Assembly (NCBI GenBank): GCA_964470455.1
Contig: CAYYCX010000009.1
Coordinates: 16,084-80,083 of the forward strand
DNA length: 64,000 nt
DNA from: JAWXBM01 sp964470455
GTDB lineage: Bacteria > Pseudomonadota > Gammaproteobacteria > Xanthomonadales > SZUA-36
Direction: 5' to 3'
Shown here: piece by piece, positions 41,841-50,516 of the stretch
Layout of the letters: each line of letters starts with the position of its first letter
Numbering within the stretch: position 1 is the stretch's first letter
Notes under the pieces: model-generated
What the model was told of the DNA's origin: nothing
Seen by the model: the letters and a program-made list of their open reading frames with translations, nothing else
The model's database searches: none
Program-made: the position numbers and the translations under genes

Positions 41841-42436
41841 GCGCCAGTCTCCGTGGTTGCAGTGATGCCCTCAGCCTTCTCCGCCGCGAGGAAATCGCGG
41901 GCAATGTACAGGGCGGCAATGCTGCGGCCCTCGGTGCAGTCATCGCGCCGGGTAATGGGCAGCAGGTCATGAATGGGCCAGGGAACGATCTCGAGCTCTT
42001 CCGGCTCGTCGCCTTCCAGCTTTTCCGGGTACAGGTCACGCGCCAGCACCACGCGCGTGATGTGGGTCATGTAGCCCGGCGCCAGGCTGAGCCGCGTGAG
42101 TTCGCGCAGGTCGCGTGCGCCATAACCGATTTCCTCCTTCAGCTCGCGTTGCGCGCCTTCAAGAATGCTCTCACCTGGCTCCAGCCGACCCTTGGGCAGG
42201 CCGATCTCGTAGTGGTGCAGGCCGACTGCGTATTCGCGCACCAGCAGAACGGTGTTCTCATCCAGCATGGGAACGATGATCACCGCGCCCAGGCCGCTGG
42301 ACTTCATGCGCTCGTAAGTGCGCTTGGCGCCGTTGGAGAACTCAAGGTCCAGCTGTTCTATCTGGAACAGCTTGCTGGGATCGCGCAAGCGTGTGGCGTG
42401 AATTTGCGGTAACGACCGCTCGGGCTTGTCTGTCAT
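41837..42436 (-). CDS. nudE: ADP compounds hydrolase NudE
   Basis: A 199-aa Nudix hydrolase with the box GRLEPGESILEGAQRELKEEIG. NudE acts on ADP-ribose, NADH and Ap3A-type compounds. It lies between the HisN-like phosphatase gene (5-base gap) and cysQ (4-base overlap), a common gammaproteobacterial trio. Confidence 0.92.
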   Translation of the reverse strand: MTDKPERSLPQIHATRLRDPSKLFQIEQLDLEFSNGAKRTYERMKSSGLGAVIIVPMLDENTVLLVREYAVGLHHYEIGLPKGRLEPGESILEGAQRELKEEIGYGARDLRELTRLSLAPGYMTHITRVVLARDLYPEKLEGDEPEELEIVPWPIHDLLPITRRDDCTEGRSIAALYIARDFLAAEKAEGITATTETGA

Positions 42437-42441
42437 TCTGA

Positions 42442-43275
42442 TTATCCGTTCAGGTGTCGCAACAACTGCGCGTGCAACTCGGGGCCCGCCGCCAGCACCG
42501 AACGGGTATCCAGGTCCGGCTTGCGGCCTTGCAGGTCGGTAAATACGCCTCCGGCAGCTTCAACAATCACAGCCAGCGCTGCGATGTCGAGAATGTTCAC
42601 ATCCGATTCGATCACGGCGTCGATCTGTCCGGCCGCCAGGCGGTGGTAATGGTAGTAATCGCCGTAGCCGCGGGTGCGGTTGGCCTGCGCCAGTATTTGG
42701 CCCAAAGCCTGCCAGCGATCCGACCGCGCCAGGCTCTGGATATTGCCGGTGGAGACGGCTGCCTGGCTGAGTTCGCTGCAGGGCCGCAGCCTGGCAAGCT
42801 TGCCATTCACCATCACTTCACCGCCGCGTACAGCCCAGGCCATTTCCTCGTATGCTGGCGCCGAGGAAACACCGAGCACCAGCGTGCCGCGATGCATCAG
42901 TGCGATCTGGGTGGAAAACATGCCGTAGCCGGCCACGAAACTCTTGGTGCCATCGATAGGGTCCACCAGCCACAGGTACTCGGCGTCGCCTTTGCTCGTG
43001 CCGGTTTCCTCGCCGTAAAACCCGTGCTCCGGAAAGGCATCAAGCAACGTTTGGCGGATGATGGCCTCGGACTCGCGATCGGCCACGGTGACCGGGGTCC
43101 GGTCAGCCTTGATTTCCACATCGAAATTCCCGTGGTAGTAATGCCGGATCAGCTCGGCCGACAGCCTGGCTGCCTGCAACGCAGCGTCGAGGGCAGACGC
43201 GAGATTGGCCTCGGCAGTAGTGGATGCCCCTTCCCGGGCGGATTGTGGGGAAATTTCTTGCATGAATGGGTCCAT
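42442..43275 (-). CDS. Inositol-monophosphatase-family phosphatase, histidinol-phosphatase-like
   Basis: A 277-aa enzyme with the metal-binding motif WLVDPIDGTKSFVAGYG and the second signature VNILDIAALAVIVEAAGG. The SFVAGYGMF variant matches HisN-type histidinol-phosphatases better than generic SuhB. Starts at 43374, 43275 and 43263 are all open; 43275 gives near-normal length. No other histidine genes are close. Confidence 0.8.
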   Translation of the reverse strand: MDPFMQEISPQSAREGASTTAEANLASALDAALQAARLSAELIRHYYHGNFDVEIKADRTPVTVADRESEAIIRQTLLDAFPEHGFYGEETGTSKGDAEYLWLVDPIDGTKSFVAGYGMFSTQIALMHRGTLVLGVSSAPAYEEMAWAVRGGEVMVNGKLARLRPCSELSQAAVSTGNIQSLARSDRWQALGQILAQANRTRGYGDYYHYHRLAAGQIDAVIESDVNILDIAALAVIVEAAGGVFTDLQGRKPDLDTRSVLAAGPELHAQLLRHLNG

Positions 43276-43535
43276 TTGATTGACAGCGGTCTCGTGCCAG
43301 TGTCCCGGTACGGGTGTTCCGGCACCAGTGTCATTGTGATCTCGTGATGGCCCTGCCAAGTTCTTGGCCGCCACGGCTCGAGCTCACCGGCACCTCAACT
43401 TTCCAAAGGGCCGCCTGGTGTTTGCCCCGGCTGCGTTCACAGATTTGGTGCAGGACATTACAATGAACTTGGAACCTGCAGCCGCCATGATAACAAACCC
43501 TGCGGGGCATATGCCTCAAGCGGAGTGCCAGCCGA

Positions 43536-44264
43536 ATGAGAATTCACCGTATTCACACTGACGAACCGCTGCACCCGGACCACCAGGTTCTGCTGGACGC
43601 AGCCAGTTCCCATTACCTGGCGAGGGTGTTGCGCGTGGTGGCCGGCCAGCCGTTGGTGCTGTTCAACGGCGATGGCCACGACTATGCAGCGGTGGTGGAA
43701 AAGGCCAGCAAGAAGGGCATCGTGGCAGGCATCACTGCGCGCTTGCCTGCGATCGCGGAATCGCCCTTGCATACCACATTGGTGCAATCCGTTGCCCGCG
43801 GTGACCGAATGGATTTCGCCCTGCAGAAGGCCACCGAGCTCGGCGTAAGCGCTATCCAGCCGATTGAATCGATCCGCACAGAAGTCCGCCTAAAGCCGGA
43901 AAAGGTCGAGGCACGCCTGGGACATTGGGAGAAAGTGCTGATATCGGCCTGTGAACAATGTGGTCGTGCGCGTTTGCCGGAGCTGCGCCCGCCGCTGGAT
44001 CTCGCCGAATGGGTGGCATCGGGCGCAGATGGAATTCGGCTGGTGTTGGCGCCAGGTGATCATCCGCCACTTGCCAGCCTGGAGGCGCCGCAGGCGGTGG
44101 AGGTCCTGGTGGGTCCGGAAGGCGGGTTTGAAGAGCAGGAAATGGATCTGTTGCTGCGCAGCGGTGTGATGGCTGTGTCCATGGGCCCCCGAATACTGCG
44201 CACGGAAACCGCCGGGCCGGCGGCTCTCGCCATCCTGCAGGCCATGGCCGGAGATTTCGGCTGA
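43536..44264 (+). CDS. rsmE: 16S rRNA (uracil-1498-N3)-methyltransferase
   Basis: A 242-aa SPOUT methyltransferase: N-terminal PUA-like domain (ASSHYLARVLRVVAGQPLVLFNG) and the C-terminal trefoil knot with LVGPEGGFEEQEMDLL and MGPRILRTETAGPAAL, which bind S-adenosylmethionine. It faces the pil/chp operon tail-to-tail. Confidence 0.93.
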   Translation: MRIHRIHTDEPLHPDHQVLLDAASSHYLARVLRVVAGQPLVLFNGDGHDYAAVVEKASKKGIVAGITARLPAIAESPLHTTLVQSVARGDRMDFALQKATELGVSAIQPIESIRTEVRLKPEKVEARLGHWEKVLISACEQCGRARLPELRPPLDLAEWVASGADGIRLVLAPGDHPPLASLEAPQAVEVLVGPEGGFEEQEMDLLLRSGVMAVSMGPRILRTETAGPAALAILQAMAGDFG

Positions 44265-44300
44265 TTTCGGTGTGTTGCTCCCGGGAAATTCCGGTTTGTT

Positions 44301-44322
44301 CAGAGTTTTTTTGAAAACTCTG
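44301..44322. terminator. Hairpin between rsmE and the CheW-like gene
   Basis: CAGAGTTTT-TTTG-AAAACTCTG is a perfect 9-bp stem in the 75-bp gap between convergent genes. It may stop transcription from both sides, although no separate T-run follows. Confidence 0.45.
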
Positions 44323-44339
44323 ATTAATGCTGAGCCTTG

Positions 44340-44951
44340 TTAATTGCCCACCTGGGTGATGGGCAGGGCGCCATAGGCCACATGCGTTACCAGGTGCGTC
44401 AGCCGCTCCAGGTCGGGGATCACCGCGCGTTGCTGGTCGACCATCACGTGGCAGAACACGCCCAGCGATTTGTTCTCGTCACCAGTGTTGGTCAGCTGGT
44501 CGGGTAGTACGTTCACCAGGCGCGGAATGTCGCTGACCAGGAAACCCAGGTAAGGCACACGCGCCGATTCAGTCAACGATTTCACGATCATGATGCGGTT
44601 GCGGCTGTTGACGTTGGCCGGCGCCGAGCCGTTGATCAGGGCCGAGTAGCTAAATACCGGAATGTGGCGGTTTTCCCAGTCGATCTGCCCCAGGAACCAG
44701 TCGGGCGTCTGGCTGATGGGGTCGGGTTGCTGGTACTCGATCACCTCAGCCACCACCTGGGTTGGCAACAGCAGGGCGGCATGCTCGAGGGGCGCCAGCA
44801 TGCAGTGCACCGAGGGAATCTTGCCTGCCGTGCCATTCAGGCCCTTGCCGGCCGAATACTGTTCGCTGCGGCTGGGCTCCCGGCTGCTGCGTGAAGCCGC
44901 CCTTGGTTCCGAGCCGTATTGCGGACCGTGCCTGGCAATAGGGGTGCTCAT
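44340..44951 (-). CDS. CheW-domain protein of the Chp system (ChpC-like)
   Basis: A 203-aa protein with a disordered N-terminus (Arg/Ser-rich, about 1-45) and a CheW-like domain (MLAPLEHAALLLPTQVVAEVIEY ... WFLGQIDWENRHIPVFSY). CheW proteins couple chemoreceptors to the CheA-type kinase. It is last in the operon and overlaps chpA by 4 bases. Confidence 0.82.
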   Translation of the reverse strand: MSTPIARHGPQYGSEPRAASRSSREPSRSEQYSAGKGLNGTAGKIPSVHCMLAPLEHAALLLPTQVVAEVIEYQQPDPISQTPDWFLGQIDWENRHIPVFSYSALINGSAPANVNSRNRIMIVKSLTESARVPYLGFLVSDIPRLVNVLPDQLTNTGDENKSLGVFCHVMVDQQRAVIPDLERLTHLVTHVAYGALPITQVGN

Positions 44952-47900
44952 GCTTTTTCCGCCCTCTTCTGTTTCAGGTCGATGTTCAACATTTCGCTCA
45001 CTTTCGCCACCAGCTCCGCTTCCTGGTAAGGCTTGGTCATGTAGTCATTGGCTCCGGCGTCCCGCGCGCGCTTGCGGTGTTTCTGCCCGGCGCGCGAAGT
45101 AATCATCACAATCGGTACATGCCGCAACCTCGGGTCGGCACGCACATGCTCCGCCAGTTCGTAGCCATCCATGCGCGGCATTTCGATATCCAGCAGCATC
45201 AGGTCGGGCACGCGTTCGTGCAGGTTTTCGATGGCATCCAGGCCATCCTGGGCGGTCATCACTTCCACCGCGTGGTTCTCCAGCACGCGCGAAGTAACTT
45301 TGCGCATGGTGATGGAATCGTCCACCACCATCACCAGGGGCGCGCGGATTTTTTCCGCGGGCTTGGGAGTGGCCGCCACCACCGGCGCCACCGTCACCTG
45401 CTGTGCCAGGCCACGGCGGATCAGCGGGCCGATATCAAGGATCAGAACCACACGGCCATCGGCGCTGATGGTGGCGCCGAGAATGCCGGGAATGCTGCTG
45501 ATCTGCGGGCCAACCGGCTTCATGACGACTTCCTGGTGCCCCTGCAATTCCGTCACGCGGAAAGCCGCCTTGTGGTCTCCGGCGCGGATCATCAGCAGGG
45601 AGATATTGCCCGATGGCTGCGCCGCGGATGTAGCACCCAACAGCGCTTCCAGTTCCATTACCGGGTATTTCTCGCCGGCGAACTCGTATTCCGGTTGTTC
45701 CTGCCGAATGAGCTTCGAGTACTCGACCGGTGTAATGCGGGCCACGCCGCTGACGCTGTTGAGGGGCACAAAGAACTGCTGCTCGCCAACGTTCACGCCG
45801 ATGGCCTGCATCACCGCCAGGCTGAACGGAATGCGGATGGTGAAGCAGGTGCCTTTGCCGCTGTGGCTGTCGATATCCATCGAACCGCCAATCTGCTTGA
45901 TTTCGCTGTTCACCACATCCATGCCCACGCCGCGGCCGGCCAGCCCGGTGACGGTGGTGGCTGTTGAGAAGCCGCTTTCCAGGATGAACTCGGTCAGCGC
46001 CTGGTCGGAAATGTCCTCGTTCTTTTTCAGCAGGCCACGTTCAATGGCACGTTTGCGCACCGCTTCCAGGTTGACGCCGTTGCCGTCATCCTCCACCCGC
46101 AGCACGAATTCGGTGGCTTCGGCTTCCACCGTCACGATGATCTCGCCTTCTTCCGGCTTGCCCACCTTGATGCGGTCGCGCGGCGCTTCGATGCCGTGCA
46201 CCACCGCATTTCGCAGCATGTGCTCCAACGGCGCGGTGATGCGTTCCAGCACGTTGCGGTCCAGCTGGTCATTGCTGCCGGCCATACGCAGCTGCAAGCG
46301 AGCGCGCTTGCCGGTTTCCGCGGCCGCGGCGCGTACCACGCGGCGCAGGCGCGGAGCGGCGCTGCCAAAGGGAGTCATGCGCGTCTTCATCAGGCCTTCC
46401 TGCAGGTCGCTGCTGACGCGCGACTGCTGCACCAGCAGGGTTTCGGCCTGGCGTACGGATTCGCCCAGCATTTCCTGCAGGTTGGACAGGTCGGTGATGG
46501 ATTCAGTGATGGCCCGCGACAGTTGCTGCATGTTGGAGAAGCGATCCAGTTCCAGCGGGTCGAAATCGCTGGCGCCCTTGCTGGAGGCATTCTGGTAACG
46601 CGACAGCATCTGCGCTTCCGATTCGCCATCCATCTTGCGCAGCTGTTCCTTCAGGCGGCCGAGGGTCTGTTCCACTTCCTTGAGGTTGTAGCGCACGCTG
46701 CCGAGCTGCTGCTCCAGGCGGGCGCGGTAAATGCTGATTTCGCCGGCGTAATTGACCAGCGTGTCCATCAACTCGGCGGCCACGCGGATTTGCGGCTGGT
46801 TGCCACCATCCTCGCCTTCGTTGACGGTGGGATCGGGCACTTCGCGGAAACTGCGCCGGCGGGCTTCGCCATCGCTGGCTGCCGGTACCCGCTGGCTGGC
46901 GGTGCTGGCGGCAAGCTCTGCCGCCACGTTCTGGGCCGGCGGTTTAGCCTGGTCCAGGGCGGCTGATTGGTCCTTGGCGGCCGCGCCTGCAGCGCTGTTC
47001 GCAAAGGCTGCGGGCACTTCCTGTGCTGACTCGATGCCTGGTTTGGAGCTTTGACTGGCTGCGGCGTCAGTTGCTGCAAGGTCCGCTTTGACTGCCGGTG
47101 CCTGTTTGCGGGATTTCCCGCCGGTTTTACCGGTAACGACACTCGCTTCGACCGTCGATGGTGTTTCAACAGCCGCTTCCGGCTCCGGCGCGGCTTCCAC
47201 CGCAGCCGGCGGCTGTTCGGCGGCTTTGCGGGCCTTGGTGGGGCTCAGTCCGGACAGCGCCCGGACTTTCTGTTCAAAGCGTTGCAGTGCCGGGGCGGAA
47301 TCCGGCATGCGCCGCGCCACCAGCTGTTCCACGCAGACGGTCAGGCTGTCGCAGCCTTCTTCCAGGGCCTGCACGGCAGCCACGGTAGCCGGCAGCCGGT
47401 TGCCGGCAATGCGCTCCAGCAGCGATTCCATGGCATGGCTGAGGTCTCCAAGCCCTTCAAGCCCCGCCATGCGAGCCCCACCTTTGAAGGTGTGGATTTC
47501 GCGTTGCAGGTTCTGCACCAGCTTGAGGTCGGTCAGGCGGTCGCGCCAGGTGTTGAGCGTGGTGTCGCAACGCTCCAGTACCTCGTGGGCTTCTTCCAGG
47601 AAAATTGCCAGGATGGTGGGGTCCAGAGCAGCCAGTACCGGGTCGATTTCCGGCCCTGCAGAAGCAGTGGGTGACGTTTGCTGCCGTGGGTCGGCGTCGC
47701 TTGCGATTGCAGCTTTCGGCTCAGCGGCAGCCTCATCAACCGGTTCAACGCCGATATCGGCGGCAGGGACTTTCGTTGGCCGAGCCTGGCGCAGGTCCTG
47801 CAAGTCGGCCAGCAGTTGCGCATCTTCCAGCGGATAGCTGGTGGCATGGCCTTCCTCCAGGATGAACAGGCGCTGCAGGAAACGGTGCAAACAGGTTTGC

Positions 47901-50467
47901 AGCACTTCCACGGCTTCGCGCCCGGGTACGGTTCCCTGGGCCTGCTGGCGTTCCAGGTAGTGCTCCAGTGAACGGGCCACTTCCGACTCCTGGCCCAGCG
48001 GAGACATCGCCAGCGTGCTGGCCAGGGTATGGATGGCGCGTACCATGTCAGCGCCAACTTCGCTGAGATCCCCTCTCAGCAGCCGCGTGATGAATTCCTG
48101 CAGCTGGTTACTGTACTGGCGGATTTCCTGGATCATCAATGCCGCCAGTTCGGCATCAGCCGTGGCAACCGGCGCCCCGGCTTCCACCGGCTCCCCGTCT
48201 TCGGCACTGACGGCTTCAAGCGGCTCCTCGCCGCTACCCTGGGTGATCGCGGCAGGAAGGCGCTGTTGCAGCAGGTCCAGGCTGACCGCTTCGCCGCGCG
48301 CGAGGTCGCGGGCGAACTGGCCGAAAGCTTGCACGGATTCCGTGTCAAGTGCATCCGATTGCTGCAACAACCGTGCTTTCAGGTGCGGCAGCGACCGGAC
48401 GGCCAGGCTGACGCAGCCCAGCACATGGTTGTCGGGCTTGATTTTCTGCTCGCCCAGGCGATTGAGCAGTTCCTCGATGCGCCAGGCGAAATCTCCGATT
48501 TCCCGTGCGCCCACCATGCGCCCGCTGCCCTTGAGGGTATGAAATCCGCGCCGCACCTCGATCTGCAGTTTGCTGTTGCCAGGATCAGCCAGCCAGGCCG
48601 GCAGGCTCTGTTCCAACTGCCGCAGCACGCTGTCGAATTCCTCCAGGAAGACTTCCTGCATGGCCGGGTCGATAGCAGGCTCTTCGGCTGCCGCCACGGG
48701 TTGCGAAGCTGCTGGCCGCTGCGCGGGAATCTCCGGCAAGCGGATTTCGGTGGATTGCAGCGATTCGCCGCTGGTACTGGCTTCCGGCAGCCCGTCCAGG
48801 CGCTCGTGCATGATTTCGAGATAGCGCAGGCTGTTGGCCTGGCCATCGCGGCAGCCTGCCAGGTAGAGTTCCAGCGCGGCCACCGCGTCGGTGAGCGAAT
48901 CCAGCCTGGCTTCAGTGGCGTCAGCGCCGTTGGCCATGGCATGGGTGCCGGCATTCAGGCAACGGCACAGCTTGTCGGTCAGCTCGCTGACTTCCGCCTG
49001 TCCCGCCATGCGCAGCGCGCCGCTGATGGTTTCCAGCGGCCCATCCAGGTTTGCCTGTGCATCGCCGGCCAGCCGCAAGCGCACGATATCCTGCACCTGC
49101 TGCAGGCTGATCACGCATTCGTCCAGCAGCTGGTTGATGATGCGCCTTTGCTCATGCGCCGGCAGGTCGATGTATCCGGCGCTGGGTTCGGTTTCAACCG
49201 GTTCACCGAGCAGGCGGATGTGCGATTCCAGGATGGATTCAACTTCAATCAGCTTGCGCGCCAGTTTCAACAGGGGCGAGTCCAGCTCGCTGTTGTCGGC
49301 ACCCTTGGCCGCTTCCAGGCCGGGCAGCAGGTCTTCCACTGCCCGCGCCGCGACTGGCAGGTTCAGCATGTAGAGGGTATCGGCCAGCTGCTGCAGCGAT
49401 GCCATGCTGGATTCGCGATGCTCTTCTTCGATGCGGCCGGTGCGCAGTTCCATGTCCAGGGTGTCCTTGACCTGCGCCATCTCTTCCCGCACGGCCACGC
49501 CAATGGATTCGAACAGCGCCGCATCGCGGCCGGTGACCGCGCCCTTGGCGCGCAACAGCGCCTCGCGATCGGGGATCAGCTCCTCAAGTTTGAATCGCCG
49601 CCGCAGCTTTTCCATGGCCGGGCTGCCGGGTTTTGCCTGCGCCGCCATGAACAGCAGGGCGCGGGACAGGGCGGTCAGGGCGTCATCCTGCGGACCATTC
49701 TCGCCGGACTCGGCCAGTGACTTGAGATTCAGGTCCAGGCGTGCGAACAGCCGGCGCAGCGGCAGGTCGTTTTCAATGGCGGCATCGCGAAACCCGGTGA
49801 TGGTCATCTCGGCAATCCACCACAAACGGCGAAGGGCATGGCGGCCGGCGCGGTGGTACAATGTCTGGCACACCTTGATCAGCGGGTTGAGCAATTCGTG
49901 TTTGGACTGTTCTTTCAGCCAGCCCAGCAGCGCCGTCTGGTACTGGCTGCGCAACTTGCGTGCAAAAACCTGGAATTCATTCGAGCCGATGGCGTTGGCC
50001 TCACTGCCACCGAGTTCCGGGATCATCACATCCAGGTCAGGCGCGAACAGCGTACCTTCCGACAGCAATGTTTCGTCGTAGGTGGCTCGCAGTTCATTCA
50101 GGGTGGGCAGCAGCAGGATGGGCAGGTCTTCGTGCCCGGCCTGCAGGCGATCGAGATAGGACGGCAGTACGATCACAGCATCGGTGAGAGCCGCCAGCGC
50201 ATCTCCCAGGCTGGTATTGCCGTGGTGCAGCATGTGGCCGCCCACGGCGATCATTTCGTCGGTCAGCAGGCTGGCTCCATGCTGCTCCATGGTCTGGAAG
50301 GTGAGGTTCAGCTCTTCCAGCTTTTCCTGGACAATTTTCAGTGAATCACGCTGCTGCGGATCCTCGGCATAATCCTCGAGGTTGTCCCGAATGACTTCCA
50401 GGGCATCGTCGAGGTCCTGGCGTACCCAGCGGATGGCAACACTGGCATTGGTGCCTTCTAACATCAT
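44948..50467 (-). CDS. chpA: ChpA/PilL-type hybrid chemotaxis histidine kinase
   Basis: An 1839-aa CheA-like kinase. The N-terminal part has several Hpt-type modules, two with clear phospho-His sites (FHTLKGSGRMVG near 640 and IHTFKGGARMAG near 1030) and others degenerate (for example IHTLASTLAMS). It continues with the dimerisation helix, a HATPase domain (LEHMLRNAVVHGIEAP and GRGVGMDVV), a CheW-like domain and a C-terminal receiver (VVDDSITMRKV ... LLLDIEMPRMDGYE). It controls type IV pilus twitching and cAMP in Pseudomonas. It is shorter than the roughly 2500-aa P. aeruginosa ChpA, with fewer Hpt modules. Confidence 0.92.
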   Translation of the reverse strand: MMLEGTNASVAIRWVRQDLDDALEVIRDNLEDYAEDPQQRDSLKIVQEKLEELNLTFQTMEQHGASLLTDEMIAVGGHMLHHGNTSLGDALAALTDAVIVLPSYLDRLQAGHEDLPILLLPTLNELRATYDETLLSEGTLFAPDLDVMIPELGGSEANAIGSNEFQVFARKLRSQYQTALLGWLKEQSKHELLNPLIKVCQTLYHRAGRHALRRLWWIAEMTITGFRDAAIENDLPLRRLFARLDLNLKSLAESGENGPQDDALTALSRALLFMAAQAKPGSPAMEKLRRRFKLEELIPDREALLRAKGAVTGRDAALFESIGVAVREEMAQVKDTLDMELRTGRIEEEHRESSMASLQQLADTLYMLNLPVAARAVEDLLPGLEAAKGADNSELDSPLLKLARKLIEVESILESHIRLLGEPVETEPSAGYIDLPAHEQRRIINQLLDECVISLQQVQDIVRLRLAGDAQANLDGPLETISGALRMAGQAEVSELTDKLCRCLNAGTHAMANGADATEARLDSLTDAVAALELYLAGCRDGQANSLRYLEIMHERLDGLPEASTSGESLQSTEIRLPEIPAQRPAASQPVAAAEEPAIDPAMQEVFLEEFDSVLRQLEQSLPAWLADPGNSKLQIEVRRGFHTLKGSGRMVGAREIGDFAWRIEELLNRLGEQKIKPDNHVLGCVSLAVRSLPHLKARLLQQSDALDTESVQAFGQFARDLARGEAVSLDLLQQRLPAAITQGSGEEPLEAVSAEDGEPVEAGAPVATADAELAALMIQEIRQYSNQLQEFITRLLRGDLSEVGADMVRAIHTLASTLAMSPLGQESEVARSLEHYLERQQAQGTVPGREAVEVLQTCLHRFLQRLFILEEGHATSYPLEDAQLLADLQDLRQARPTKVPAADIGVEPVDEAAAEPKAAIASDADPRQQTSPTASAGPEIDPVLAALDPTILAIFLEEAHEVLERCDTTLNTWRDRLTDLKLVQNLQREIHTFKGGARMAGLEGLGDLSHAMESLLERIAGNRLPATVAAVQALEEGCDSLTVCVEQLVARRMPDSAPALQRFEQKVRALSGLSPTKARKAAEQPPAAVEAAPEPEAAVETPSTVEASVVTGKTGGKSRKQAPAVKADLAATDAAASQSSKPGIESAQEVPAAFANSAAGAAAKDQSAALDQAKPPAQNVAAELAASTASQRVPAASDGEARRRSFREVPDPTVNEGEDGGNQPQIRVAAELMDTLVNYAGEISIYRARLEQQLGSVRYNLKEVEQTLGRLKEQLRKMDGESEAQMLSRYQNASSKGASDFDPLELDRFSNMQQLSRAITESITDLSNLQEMLGESVRQAETLLVQQSRVSSDLQEGLMKTRMTPFGSAAPRLRRVVRAAAAETGKRARLQLRMAGSNDQLDRNVLERITAPLEHMLRNAVVHGIEAPRDRIKVGKPEEGEIIVTVEAEATEFVLRVEDDGNGVNLEAVRKRAIERGLLKKNEDISDQALTEFILESGFSTATTVTGLAGRGVGMDVVNSEIKQIGGSMDIDSHSGKGTCFTIRIPFSLAVMQAIGVNVGEQQFFVPLNSVSGVARITPVEYSKLIRQEQPEYEFAGEKYPVMELEALLGATSAAQPSGNISLLMIRAGDHKAAFRVTELQGHQEVVMKPVGPQISSIPGILGATISADGRVVLILDIGPLIRRGLAQQVTVAPVVAATPKPAEKIRAPLVMVVDDSITMRKVTSRVLENHAVEVMTAQDGLDAIENLHERVPDLMLLDIEMPRMDGYELAEHVRADPRLRHVPIVMITSRAGQKHRKRARDAGANDYMTKPYQEAELVAKVSEMLNIDLKQKRAEKA

Positions 50468-50516
50468 CCTCGCCTGCTCCCTCTACGTGTGCCCTGCGCA
50501 GACCGCTGCGGATAAG